From an uncultured Collinsella sp. (GTDB taxonomy: Bacteria; Actinomycetota; Coriobacteriia; Coriobacteriales; Coriobacteriaceae): a DNA stretch of 63,252 nucleotides. Position 1 is the first letter of the stretch; every line of letters begins with the position of its first letter. Position numbers and translations under genes: made by a program. The notes beneath the pieces were generated by a model. The model was not told where the DNA came from, made no database searches, and worked only from the letters and a program-made list of their open reading frames with translations. The stretch is from NCBI GenBank assembly GCA_902489665.1, contig CABUAT010000010.1, positions 1 through 63,252 of the forward strand, in the 5' to 3' direction. Positions 41,296 through 49,843 of the stretch are shown here, one piece after another.

Positions 41296-41905
41296 GGGCG
41301 GTCTCCTTGGTCGAGGTGAGAATGCCGTGGGCAAAGCCGAGCTCGACGGCGCGCTCGGCCGAAAGGTACGTATCCTTTGCCGTGAGTGTTTGGATACGCT
41401 TGGCCGAAAGGCCGCTGCGATCAGACAGGATTTGTGTCAGGGCCTTGCGGGTCTGCATGAGACGCCGGCTTGTTTCCTGGAGTGCTAGGGCCGAGCCCCC
41501 AGCTCCTTGCGGGATGAGCGGGTCGTGAATCATGAGTTCTGCATGGGGCGCCATACGGCGCTCGTCGCCACCCATGAAGATGATGGCGCCCATAGAGGCC
41601 GCAAACTCCAGGCAGACCGTGTGGATGGGGCACGCTGCGAGACGCATGGTGTCGTAGATGGCCAGGCCGGCGCGCACGTTGCCGCCGGGGCTGGCGATAA
41701 AGACCGTGATGGGGGCGACTGGGTCGGCGACATCGAGCAGGCGGATCTGCTGGCACAAGTCGTGGGCCATTGCGCTGTTGATGTCGCCCACGACGGAGAG
41801 CTCACGTCGGGCGAGCATCTCGTCGTAGACGGAAGTGAGCGTTATGCCGCGAGCCGACTCGCGCATCGTGAGCGGGCTGATGATGGGGTTCTGGGTGGTG
41901 TCCAT
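41288..41905 (-). CDS. ClpP-type serine protease, cassette copy 2
   Basis: The protein has 205 residues, about 84% identical to copy 1 by eye. Catalytic Ser (FAASMGAI), His (MIHDPL) and Asp (TAKDTYLS) are kept. Changes cluster in the first 80 residues, near where ClpP rings meet their partners; the C-terminal half is nearly unchanged. AAAGGAG precedes the ATG. Confidence 0.9.
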   Translation of the reverse strand: MDTTQNPIISPLTMRESARGITLTSVYDEMLARRELSVVGDINSAMAHDLCQQIRLLDVADPVAPITVFIASPGGNVRAGLAIYDTMRLAACPIHTVCLEFAASMGAIIFMGGDERRMAPHAELMIHDPLIPQGAGGSALALQETSRRLMQTRKALTQILSDRSGLSAKRIQTLTAKDTYLSAERAVELGFAHGILTSTKETAHV

Positions 41906-41958
41906 GGGGACTCCTTTCTGAATGTAGTGGATCTGAGTGGGGCTATGCGTGCCCGTCT

Positions 41959-42852
41959 TTAAGCTTCGAAGGCACGCTCGAGCCTGCGTTCAAGCTCGGT
42001 AGCGGCCTTATGGCTCCCGGCATTAGCCAGCGCTTTGTCGAACGCGCCAAAGCGCAGCAGCGTGGCGATGGGCGCGGTGTAGGCAAGGTGCAGCTGGCGC
42101 TCGAGATCATCGGGAAATTCGTTGGGGCCGTAGCGCTTCTGGTAGAAGTGAACGATGCTTTGGCTCATCTCCCATTCATCGCGGTAGCGCTCGAACTGCC
42201 GCTGCTGGATATTGATAATCCGGACTGTCTGGGTGCGAAGGCCAACAGGCGCCAATGCTCGATAACCGTCGAAGAGACGATTGAGGCTGAGTATGCGGAG
42301 CATGTCGATGAGGGTACGAACCGTGGTCGGTCCGGCCTGGAATCGGGCAGTCGCACGGTTGTAACGTTCGCGGTCGAGCACCATGATGCTGGGAGGGTGC
42401 TGCATGTCATCTTGCCCGCAGTTTGCCTGCTGGTGCCGCGCCTCCAGGGCGTTGAGCCCCATGGCGAGGTCATGAATGGGGAGCGTCAGCGCGTTTTGTA
42501 GGTCGTATCGATGATCCATCAATGTCATCCGCGTCTCGTCGTCCATGTCGAGTCGCAACTTGGTATCGAGTGCCGTGATCATATGCGCCAGATGGCCCAT
42601 GGTATACGGGCCGTCGGTCTTGCCGTGGGGTCCGAGATAAGGATCGGTCAGCTCGTGGATGGCCGGATCGTCCATGGTCTCGGCGCAGCGATTCGCCGAA
42701 AACTCATGGTTGCTCAGAGCCTCGTCGATGGGCAGCAAGGCGAAGTTCGCAATCGTGGCGGCGGCGAAGCTGGCGTCGTAGCCACCGTGTAGGGCGCAGT
42801 CGATGCGAGTCTGGAGAGCGGTGCCGGCGGTTTGGGGACGGGTGGTGTTCAT
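41959..42852 (-). CDS. Unknown protein, first gene of cassette copy 2
   Basis: The protein has 297 residues and is homologous to the 38906-39796 protein at about 40% identity by eye, with the same conserved blocks. No family is recognised. The ribosome site is weak (TTGGAA). The strong divergence, next to well-conserved clpP and ATPase genes, implies fast change or a different origin. Confidence 0.75.
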   Translation of the reverse strand: MNTTRPQTAGTALQTRIDCALHGGYDASFAAATIANFALLPIDEALSNHEFSANRCAETMDDPAIHELTDPYLGPHGKTDGPYTMGHLAHMITALDTKLRLDMDDETRMTLMDHRYDLQNALTLPIHDLAMGLNALEARHQQANCGQDDMQHPPSIMVLDRERYNRATARFQAGPTTVRTLIDMLRILSLNRLFDGYRALAPVGLRTQTVRIINIQQRQFERYRDEWEMSQSIVHFYQKRYGPNEFPDDLERQLHLAYTAPIATLLRFGAFDKALANAGSHKAATELERRLERAFEA

Positions 42853-42867
42853 GGCGGTTCCAATCTG

Positions 42868-42936
42868 TGATGTGCTTGCTTGCGAGTGATGTGCTGGGTG
42901 TCGTTGGTGATGTGCTTGCGGTTCTTGATGTGCTGG
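42868..42936 (-). repeat. Four iteron-like direct repeats upstream of cassette copy 2
   Basis: TGATGTGCTTG-like units start at 42868, 42887, 42908 and 42926: spacings 19, 21 and 18 bp, as in copy 1. The first is 16 bp before the start codon. Confidence 0.75.
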
Positions 42937-43086
42937 ATTGGGCGCTATGGGGCCAATATGCTCGAAGGACGTTTGCCGGGTGATGGGCGTGCTCCGTGCT
43001 TAGACGGAACAGCTGACGTCAACGAGCGCCTTGGGCGGTCTTGCTCCGCTATTTAGTTGTCGATAAAAGATGCTTGGTGTTCATAT

Positions 43087-43278
43087 GCCGATCTTCCTTC
43101 TCTTACATGCTGAAAACTGAAACTGAATATGCTCGACCAAATGGTGACCAACGTTGCGGTCATTTTTAACTTAATCAGGCTCCAGCGATTTGGCAAGTAT
43201 CTTTTTCAAAAATGTTCTTCGGGGGATGCTCGGCTCGGATATGATGGTGCGCGACAAACTCAACGCAGGGAGGCATAT
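43087..43278. promoter_or_regulatory. Upstream block of cassette copy 2 and promoter region of the HAD gene
   Basis: 43087-43136 matches the conserved block at 40058-40107. Towards the HAD gene, ATCTTTTTCAAAAATGTTCTTC resembles the A/T box of the tRNA promoters in split form, followed by a TATGAT -10-like site. Between 42937 and 43086 I see no gene. Confidence 0.4.
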
Positions 43279-44121
43279 ATGGCAATCAAGGCCATTGCAA
43301 TGGATATCGACGGTACGCTCACCAACGACCAGAAGGTGATCAGCCCGCGCACGCGCGAGAAGCTGCTCGCGGCGCAGGAGTCGGGCATCAAGCTCATCTT
43401 GGCTTCGGGCCGTCCCGCATGGGGGCTTCATGCTCTGGCGCAGGAGCTCGATCTTCAGAACCACGATGGCCTGCTGGTGGCTTTTAATGGTGCGCACGTG
43501 GTCGATGCTCAGACCGACGAGGTGCTGTTTGACCAGGCTATGCCGGTCGACGAGCTGCACCGTCTGCTCGACCACCTGCGCAACTTTGACGTGATTCCCA
43601 TGATCTCGCTCGGTCGCGACCTGCATGTCGTGGACTCGTATCGTTGCATGATCACGTTGCCGGACGGTTCGCAGAAGAACATCGTCAAGTATGAGCGCGA
43701 CGCGTGCGATCTTAAGATTCGCGAGGTCGAGAGCCTTCATGAAGTCGCGGATGCTTACCCCGTAGACAAACTGCTCACCGCGGGCGATCCGGCCTATCTG
43801 CAGGCGCATCACGAGGAGATGTACGCGCCCTTTACCGAGACGCTTTCGGGCATGTTCACGGCCGATTGGTACTTTGAGTTTACGGCGCCCGGTATCGATA
43901 AGGCCCGCGCGCTGCAGGGCGCTCTGCCCAAGCTGGGTATCGATGCCAGTGAGGTCGTTTCGTTTGGCGACGGTCAGAACGATAAGTCCATGATCGAGTG
44001 GGCCGGCACCGGTGTCGCCATGGGCAACGCCGTCGATGAGGTCAAGGCCGTGGCCCAGATGGTGACCGCCGATAACAACGAAGACGGCATCGCGGTGGCA
44101 CTCGATAGGCTGCTGGGTTAG
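43279..44121 (+). CDS. HAD-superfamily phosphatase (Cof type)
   Basis: The protein has 280 residues with motif I MDIDGTLTND, motif II LASGRP, and motif III/IV GDGQNDKSMI. A type IIB cap lies between. It probably dephosphorylates sugar phosphates or cofactors. GGGAGG precedes the ATG. It would have been the direct neighbour of pgi before cassette insertion. Confidence 0.92.
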   Translation: MAIKAIAMDIDGTLTNDQKVISPRTREKLLAAQESGIKLILASGRPAWGLHALAQELDLQNHDGLLVAFNGAHVVDAQTDEVLFDQAMPVDELHRLLDHLRNFDVIPMISLGRDLHVVDSYRCMITLPDGSQKNIVKYERDACDLKIREVESLHEVADAYPVDKLLTAGDPAYLQAHHEEMYAPFTETLSGMFTADWYFEFTAPGIDKARALQGALPKLGIDASEVVSFGDGQNDKSMIEWAGTGVAMGNAVDEVKAVAQMVTADNNEDGIAVALDRLLG

Positions 44122-44184
44122 AATCGCCGATAGTGCATGGTTCGGGCGTCCGCTTGCGGGCGCCTTTTTGTTAGGGAGGGTGCC

Positions 44185-44844
44185 GTGTCCGCATTTCCGT
44201 TCGACGCCGTTATCTTTGACATGGACGGTGTCATCGTCGATACCGAGTATTATTACCTGGGGGAGACCGCTGCGTTTGCCAAAGAGCTTGGGCTGAACCT
44301 GACCCAAGAGGAGTTGAACGGGCAGGTTGGTACCTCGCACCAGTTCTTCTTGCATATGCTGGTCGATTGGTTTGAGCGCGCCGGAAAGGGACACTTTACC
44401 GGCGAGGAGGCGCTGGCCCGCTGGGATGAGTGGGCGCATAAACGCCCGCGCGATTATCAGACCTTGATCAATCCGGGCGCCGTGGAGACGATTCGCGAGC
44501 TCCCGCGTCGCGGCGTTCGCGTGGCGCTGGCCAGTTCGTCTCCCATGGACAGCATCGAGGAAGTGCTCGATGCGTGCGGCCTGTCGGATGCCTTTGAGTA
44601 CGTGGTGAGCGGCGAGCAGTTTAAGGAGAGCAAGCCCGAACCCGATATTTACCTGCATGCGCTGGATCTGTTGGGATTGCCTGCGGACCGTTGCTGCTGC
44701 GTCGAGGACTCCGTCCCTGGCATCACTGCCGGCAAGCGAGCGGGTCTGACGGTGATCGCCAAGCGCGAGGAGCGCTTCGGCTTTAGCCAGGATGCCGCTG
44801 ACAAGATCATCGACCAGCTGCCGGAGCTGCTGGAGCTTGCGTAG
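44185..44844 (+). CDS. HAD hydrolase, beta-phosphoglucomutase/PGP-like
   Basis: The protein has 219 residues. Motif I FDMDGVIVDTE, motif II ASSSPMDS, Lys in ESKPEPDIY and motif IV VEDSVPGI place it in HAD subfamily IA3. Substrates range from sugar phosphates to phosphoglycolate. A GTG start follows GGGAGGGTGCC. A small hairpin (GGGCGTCC...GGGCGCC, T run, 44147-44170) separates it from the upstream phosphatase gene. Confidence 0.9.
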   Translation: MSAFPFDAVIFDMDGVIVDTEYYYLGETAAFAKELGLNLTQEELNGQVGTSHQFFLHMLVDWFERAGKGHFTGEEALARWDEWAHKRPRDYQTLINPGAVETIRELPRRGVRVALASSSPMDSIEEVLDACGLSDAFEYVVSGEQFKESKPEPDIYLHALDLLGLPADRCCCVEDSVPGITAGKRAGLTVIAKREERFGFSQDAADKIIDQLPELLELA

Positions 44845-44902
44845 GACTGGCGATGCGTAATCCGCACCGATTATTGATTCCATATTTGCTAGGGGAGGGC
44901 AA

Positions 44903-45646
44903 ATGCCATCGACTGAAGGGTTGACCGACGGAAAAGCGGCAATCCCGCTATATCAACAGGTTATCGATATCATCAAAAATGACATCAATTCCGGTACCTA
45001 TAAGGCGGGCGCTCGGATACCGAATGAATTCGAATTGGCCGAAAGCTACAAAGTTGGTCGCGTTACCGTTCGGCGGGCCATTGAGGAGCTCGTGCAGCAG
45101 GGCTACCTAACCAAGCAGCAGGGGAGGGGCACGTTTGTAAAAGCCCCCAAGCTCAAGCGTAAAATCCGCCAGAAGGACGACGTTCAGAGTTTTTCGGACG
45201 CCTGCCGCGTCAACGAGATGGAGCCTGGGGCGCGTATTGTCTCAAGAAAAGTGTTGCCGGCCGATGCTACCGAAGCGCAGTTTTTTGGCGTTCCCGCTGG
45301 GTCGGAGCTGATCTGCATCGAACGCGTGCGCACCGCCGATGGCATCCCCGTGATGCTCGAGAACAACACGTACGTTTATGAAGACAACGCCTTTTTGGCG
45401 AAGGCGGACCTTACCGATCAATCAATTTTCGAGGTCGTGCGCGAACAGACGGGTCGCGGGCCTGCTCGCACCGAGCCGTGCACGCTTGAGATCGCGTGTG
45501 CGTCACCCGAAGTCGCCCGGCTGCTGTCCGTTCCCACGGGAGAGCCTCTGTTTTATATGGAGGCATATTTCTATGACGAGCAGCAGCGGCCGTTTATCAT
45601 CGGCCGACAGCGGATTGTAGGATCGCGCTACGTTTTTGATATTTAG
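44903..45646 (+). CDS. GntR-family regulator with UTRA domain
   Basis: The protein has 247 residues. The GntR winged helix (about 8-75) has IPNEFELAESYKVGRVTVRRAIEELV. A UTRA effector domain (about 90-240) senses a sugar-type ligand in HutC/FrlR-like regulators. It precedes the catabolic operon on the same strand and probably controls it through the inverted repeat at 45792. GGGGAGGG precedes the ATG. Confidence 0.93.
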   Translation: MPSTEGLTDGKAAIPLYQQVIDIIKNDINSGTYKAGARIPNEFELAESYKVGRVTVRRAIEELVQQGYLTKQQGRGTFVKAPKLKRKIRQKDDVQSFSDACRVNEMEPGARIVSRKVLPADATEAQFFGVPAGSELICIERVRTADGIPVMLENNTYVYEDNAFLAKADLTDQSIFEVVREQTGRGPARTEPCTLEIACASPEVARLLSVPTGEPLFYMEAYFYDEQQRPFIIGRQRIVGSRYVFDI

Positions 45647-45661
45647 GACGTTGATCAAGAG

Positions 45662-45697
45662 AACGCCCGGCAGGCTAAATTGCCTGCCGGGCGTTTT
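45662..45697 (+). terminator. Terminator after the GntR gene
   Basis: AACGCCCGGCAGGC pairs with GCCTGCCGGGCGTT, then TTT. Confidence 0.9.
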
Positions 45698-45758
45698 TGC
45701 CGTTCGCCGCCGTTGAACGACCGTTCACCCGAGTCCTCGTAATCTGTCCGAAATATCC

Positions 45759-45807
45759 TTGAAGTGCTAAAAACACGCTGATAATCTATAGAACGTCATA
45801 GGACGTT
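45759..45807 (+). promoter_or_regulatory. Promoter and GntR-operator candidate of the catabolic operon
   Basis: -35 TTGAAG (45759-45764), 17-bp spacer, -10 TAATCT (45782-45787). The inverted repeat AACGTC-ATAG-GACGTT (45792-45807) covers the expected start site, a good place for repression. Confidence 0.6.
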
Positions 45808-45866
45808 TGCATTGCGCGAACGTTAAAGCGAGACACGATAAGGTCTCGGGTTCTTTGGAGGTATCT

Positions 45867-47330
45867 ATGTCAGATACGAAGGCGAAGAAGACAAACAGAC
45901 GTTTCAAATTCAAATTACCGCACGTCTATACGATCATGTTCTTGCTGATCGTGGTTTTTGCAGTTTTAACCTGGGTCGTTCCTTCTGGCCAATACCAGCG
46001 CAAGACGATCTCGACTGCGGCAGGCGAGCGCGAAGTCGCCGTTGCCGGAACCTATGAACAGGTCGATAAGAACTATACCGATTCCGAGACCGGCGAGACC
46101 GTTAACCTGGGCCAAGATATCTTTGCGGTCCTGCAGGCGCCTACTAAGGGTATTCAAGAGGCCGCCGACGTCGTTGCGTTCGTCTTGCTGATCGGCGGCT
46201 CGTTCGCGATCATCACCAAGACCAACGCGCTTAACGCCGGTATGAGCCGCGTGATTAAAAAGCTCAAAAACAAAGACATCCTCATCATTCCTATTACCAT
46301 GACGCTGTTGTCCATTTGCGGCACCACGTTTGGCATGTCTGAGGAAGCCCTGCCGTTCTATGCCATCTTCATCCCCATCATGATGGGCATCGGATATGAC
46401 TCCATGACGGCATTTATCATCTGCTTCCTCGGTCCCAACTTGGGCTACTGCGCCTCGACGATTGACCCGTTCAACGTTTTGATCGCGCAGGGCATCATTG
46501 GCATCGAGGGCAACCCGCAGCTGTGGTTGCGTGCCGTTGCATGGGTTATTTTCACCGCCGCCGGCATCGCATGGGCCATGCGTTATGCCATGCGCGTCAA
46601 GAAGAACCCCAAGTCGTCCGTTACGTTCGAGGACGACAAACTCAAGCGCATTGAGTTCTCCGTGACCGATGCTTCCATCGAGGAAGAGTTCACCACTCGC
46701 CAGAAGCTCGTGCTGATTGATTTTGCCGGTGGTATGGCGCTTATCGTGTGGGGTCTTGTTACGCAGGGCTGGTATATGAACGAGATCTCTGCCGTGTTCC
46801 TTGGCATGGGGCTGCTCGCCGGTATCCTGGGCGGTCTTGACCAGCAGACCATCGCCGATGAGTTCGTTAAGGGTCTTGCCGACTTTGCCTACGCAGCCGT
46901 CGTTATCGGTATCGCTCGCGGCATTCTGGTCATCGCCGAGGGCGGCATGATTATCGACACCATCCTTCAGGCACTTGCCACTCTGCTTGCTGGAGCCCCT
47001 GCCGCCGTGTACACCACGTTCATGTACGTTGTCCTTGGCCTCCTGTCCTTCCTGGTTCCTTCGAGCTCCGGCCTGGCCGCGCTTACCATGCCTGTCATGG
47101 GTCCTTTGACCGAGCTTATGGGCCTCAACCCCGAAGCCGCCGTAACGGCGCTGCAGTTTGCCAACCAGACCATTAACACCATTAGCCCCGTGGCAGGTAT
47201 GACGGTGGCGGGCCTTGCCGTGGCAAAGATCTCGTTTGGCCAATGGTGGAAGACCATCTGGAAGTTCTTCATCTTCATGGTCGTGTTTGGCTTGGTCATT
47301 ACCGCCATCTCCGGCATGCTTCCGGCGTAA
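45867..47330 (+). CDS. YfcC/DcuC-like membrane carrier
   Basis: The protein has 487 residues with about 11-12 membrane helices. The N-terminal VYTIMFLLIVVFAVLTWVVPSGQY and the later FLVPSSSGLAALTMPVMGPL are typical of the YfcC family in the C4-dicarboxylate/arginine-ornithine carrier group. It is the first operon gene and the only transporter, so it should import the operon's substrate. The FraA carrier of fructose-asparagine loci belongs to a related Dcu-type group. GGAGG precedes the ATG. Confidence 0.88.
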   Translation: MSDTKAKKTNRRFKFKLPHVYTIMFLLIVVFAVLTWVVPSGQYQRKTISTAAGEREVAVAGTYEQVDKNYTDSETGETVNLGQDIFAVLQAPTKGIQEAADVVAFVLLIGGSFAIITKTNALNAGMSRVIKKLKNKDILIIPITMTLLSICGTTFGMSEEALPFYAIFIPIMMGIGYDSMTAFIICFLGPNLGYCASTIDPFNVLIAQGIIGIEGNPQLWLRAVAWVIFTAAGIAWAMRYAMRVKKNPKSSVTFEDDKLKRIEFSVTDASIEEEFTTRQKLVLIDFAGGMALIVWGLVTQGWYMNEISAVFLGMGLLAGILGGLDQQTIADEFVKGLADFAYAAVVIGIARGILVIAEGGMIIDTILQALATLLAGAPAAVYTTFMYVVLGLLSFLVPSSSGLAALTMPVMGPLTELMGLNPEAAVTALQFANQTINTISPVAGMTVAGLAVAKISFGQWWKTIWKFFIFMVVFGLVITAISGMLPA

Positions 47331-47340
47331 GGAGGTCGCG

Positions 47341-48924
47341 ATGTCCGATCGTTTGACGGTGCTGACGTCCAAGAGCGTCTTCACCGGTACGGAAGACCAG
47401 CCGTTTGAAGGTTTTGTCGCGGTACGCGGCAATCGGATTGAAGCCGTCGGTAGCGCTGGCGAGGCAGACTCGTTTCTCGCCCAGGCAGATGAGGTGATCG
47501 ATTGTGGCGACAGAACGGTCATGCCTGGCTTGGTCGATGTGCATACGTTCTATACGGGCTGGGCGTTGCGGAGCTTGGGAGCCGACTTATCCGAAGCCTC
47601 TGACGTCGACGAAGTGGTAGCGCTTCTGCGTTTGTGGAAGGATGCCCATCTCGATTGTGCCGCCGCCTTTGGGCACGACCTTCCCGCATCGCTCGCCGAA
47701 GGCGCCGAGAATGAAAAAACGGCGGCAGCGCTCGACGACGCCTTCGGAGACGTTCCTGTTGTTTGCTTTACTCCGGGTGCCGAGACGTGCGTTCTCAACG
47801 CCGCCGCCAGCGAGCGCTATGGTTTTACGCCCGAGGCCTGCTACGCCGAGAAGACCTGGCGTATGATGCGGGACTTCCTGGCGCTTCCCGAGGTACGCGC
47901 CGGGTATTCTGATTACATGGCGATGCTGAACGCTCGCGGTGTCACGGCTATCAAAGAGATGGCCTTCGACGACTATTACGGATTTGCCGACGAGATGGCG
48001 CGTCGTGAGGAATCTGGCGAGCTGACGGTTCGCGTCTCCATGATGTCGCAGCCGGTGGGCGCCGGGGCGAATCTGTCCTATGCTCGTGCGGCGCGCGATC
48101 GCTTCCAGGGACCGTTTGTTCGTTTCTCGGGCTTCAACCGTATGACCGATCGTGGCGTGTGGGCAGGACTTGCCGAGATGATCGATCCTTATGAGGAGAC
48201 GGCCGATGCAGGGGCTGCCGGCAAGACGGTTGTCGAGGAGCCCGAGTGGGGTTTGATTGAGGACGAGCTGCGCGCGATTGATGCCGAGGGCTTCCGTTAC
48301 TCGCTTCATTGTCAGGGTGACGGCGCCGTTCGCCACACCGTTGCGCTGTATGCTTCGCTGCCGCGAGATGAACACGGAGTCATGCTTCGACGCCATGCGA
48401 TTACCGACCTCGAGAACTCTGATCCGGAAGACCTTGCCCTGTTTGGCAAGCTGGGCGGAATCTGCGAGGTCTACCCCCAGATCCTCACGCTCGATAAACG
48501 CGAGGACTGCCTGTCGATGATGCGTCGGCAGATCGGCGAGGCACGACTGCAGCGCAGCTGGAACCGTCGCGGTATGGAAGACGCGGGATGTACGGTGTGC
48601 TGTGGCACCGACCTTCCGCTCTTGATTCCGAGCCTGGGCGAATCGGTGTTTAGCGCATGCGGTGGTTTCTTTGCCGACGGTTTGTCCGTGAATGAGGGTA
48701 ATACGCTGACGCTTGCCGAGCTCCTACGTGCGTGGACGGCAGGGGGCGCATATGACCTCATGCGCGAGGATGAGCTGGGGACGCTCGAGGCCGGTAAGCT
48801 TGCCGACCTCTGTGTGCTCGATCGCGATGTGTTTGGCCTTGACTACCACGATGCTTGTGACCTTGCTGTTTATATGACCATGTCGGACGGACGTATCGTG
48901 TTCGACCGAAATAAGGAGGTTTAG
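47341..48924 (+). CDS. Amidohydrolase of the YtcJ-like group with altered metal site
   Basis: The protein has 527 residues. N-terminal beta sandwich followed by a TIM barrel and C-terminal DLCVLDRDVFGLD typical of the family. The usual HxH metal motif after PGLVD reads VHTFYTG, so its second His is lost. Other motifs HCQGDGAVRHTV and CCGTDLPLL remain. Activity may use one metal ion or be lost. Expected reaction type is hydrolysis of an amide-like bond, perhaps freeing an amine from a conjugate. AAGGAGG precedes the ATG, ten bases after the transporter stop. Confidence 0.83.
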   Translation: MSDRLTVLTSKSVFTGTEDQPFEGFVAVRGNRIEAVGSAGEADSFLAQADEVIDCGDRTVMPGLVDVHTFYTGWALRSLGADLSEASDVDEVVALLRLWKDAHLDCAAAFGHDLPASLAEGAENEKTAAALDDAFGDVPVVCFTPGAETCVLNAAASERYGFTPEACYAEKTWRMMRDFLALPEVRAGYSDYMAMLNARGVTAIKEMAFDDYYGFADEMARREESGELTVRVSMMSQPVGAGANLSYARAARDRFQGPFVRFSGFNRMTDRGVWAGLAEMIDPYEETADAGAAGKTVVEEPEWGLIEDELRAIDAEGFRYSLHCQGDGAVRHTVALYASLPRDEHGVMLRRHAITDLENSDPEDLALFGKLGGICEVYPQILTLDKREDCLSMMRRQIGEARLQRSWNRRGMEDAGCTVCCGTDLPLLIPSLGESVFSACGGFFADGLSVNEGNTLTLAELLRAWTAGGAYDLMREDELGTLEAGKLADLCVLDRDVFGLDYHDACDLAVYMTMSDGRIVFDRNKEV

Positions 48925-48925
48925 C

Positions 48926-49777
48926 ATGCCTGAAACCAAACCGACGCTGCGTCGCGAGCAGATCGCGGGCATGAACATCCACTACATCATGTGGTCGCTC
49001 GACTATTTTTTGGATACGCAACAGCGCCTAGGCTTTGAGTCCATCGAGCTGTGGTGCGCCGAGCCCCATGTGACGCTCGATCACACTGGGTATTTTGAGG
49101 CCGAGGTTCTGGCGAAAAAGGCCGCCGACCGTGGTCTGCGTTATCGGACGCTCTGTCCCGAGAACGTGGTCTACCCATGGCAGTATTGCGCTCGTAAGTC
49201 GCTCCATGAGCAGCGGAGCCTGGCGTACTTCAAGCATGGCATCGAGCTTGCCGAGGTGCTGGGGTGCGACCGCATGTCCGTAAACTCGGGTTGGGGCGAC
49301 TGGGACGAGGATCGCGAAGAGGCGTGGAAGCGCAGCCGCGAACACCTATCCATCTTGGCGGAGTATGCCGGCGAGCACGGTCTGGTGCTAACGATGGAGA
49401 GCCTGCGTCCCGAGGAGAGCAACCTTGTGACGACCGTCGCCGATGCCAAGCGCATGATTGATGAGGTCGCGAGTCCGTACCTGCAGCCTATGGTCGATAC
49501 GACCGCAATGGGCGTTGCGGGCGAGTCGCTCGAGGACTGGTTTGCCGCATTTGGCGACGGTGCGATCCACGAGATGCACTTTATCGACGGCGATCCCTAT
49601 GGCCATCTGGTCTGGGGCGACGGCAAGCACGATATGGATGCCTTCGTCGCCACGCTCAACGCCCATGGTTTCGATGGCATGTTGGGCCAGGAAATCACGG
49701 ACGGTCGTTACTACGATGATCCGGCGGCGGCAGATGCCAAGAACATGGCAGCCTTCGAGAAGTATTTGATCGACTAG
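48926..49777 (+). CDS. FrlC-like sugar epimerase/isomerase (TIM barrel)
   Basis: The protein has 283 residues of the AP-endonuclease-2/xylose-isomerase-like barrel. IELWCAEPHV, LTMESLRPEESN, MVDTTAMGVAG and HFIDGDPYGHLVWGDG supply likely metal ligands. In frl loci the equivalent enzyme FrlC epimerises psicoselysine to fructoselysine. The role here is inferred from its neighbours. AAGGAGG lies before the ATG. Confidence 0.85.
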   Translation: MPETKPTLRREQIAGMNIHYIMWSLDYFLDTQQRLGFESIELWCAEPHVTLDHTGYFEAEVLAKKAADRGLRYRTLCPENVVYPWQYCARKSLHEQRSLAYFKHGIELAEVLGCDRMSVNSGWGDWDEDREEAWKRSREHLSILAEYAGEHGLVLTMESLRPEESNLVTTVADAKRMIDEVASPYLQPMVDTTAMGVAGESLEDWFAAFGDGAIHEMHFIDGDPYGHLVWGDGKHDMDAFVATLNAHGFDGMLGQEITDGRYYDDPAAADAKNMAAFEKYLID

Positions 49778-49843
49778 ATAAGACTGTGCTCGGCCATGTA
49801 AGACACGTCCTGCATGGCCGGCCAAGCAGGAAAGGAACTAAAC

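Noticed and set aside
38225..41905. The ClpP genes as phage head-maturation proteases
   Set aside because: No portal, terminase or capsid gene is adjacent, and the full ClpP catalytic set is in a non-phage setting.
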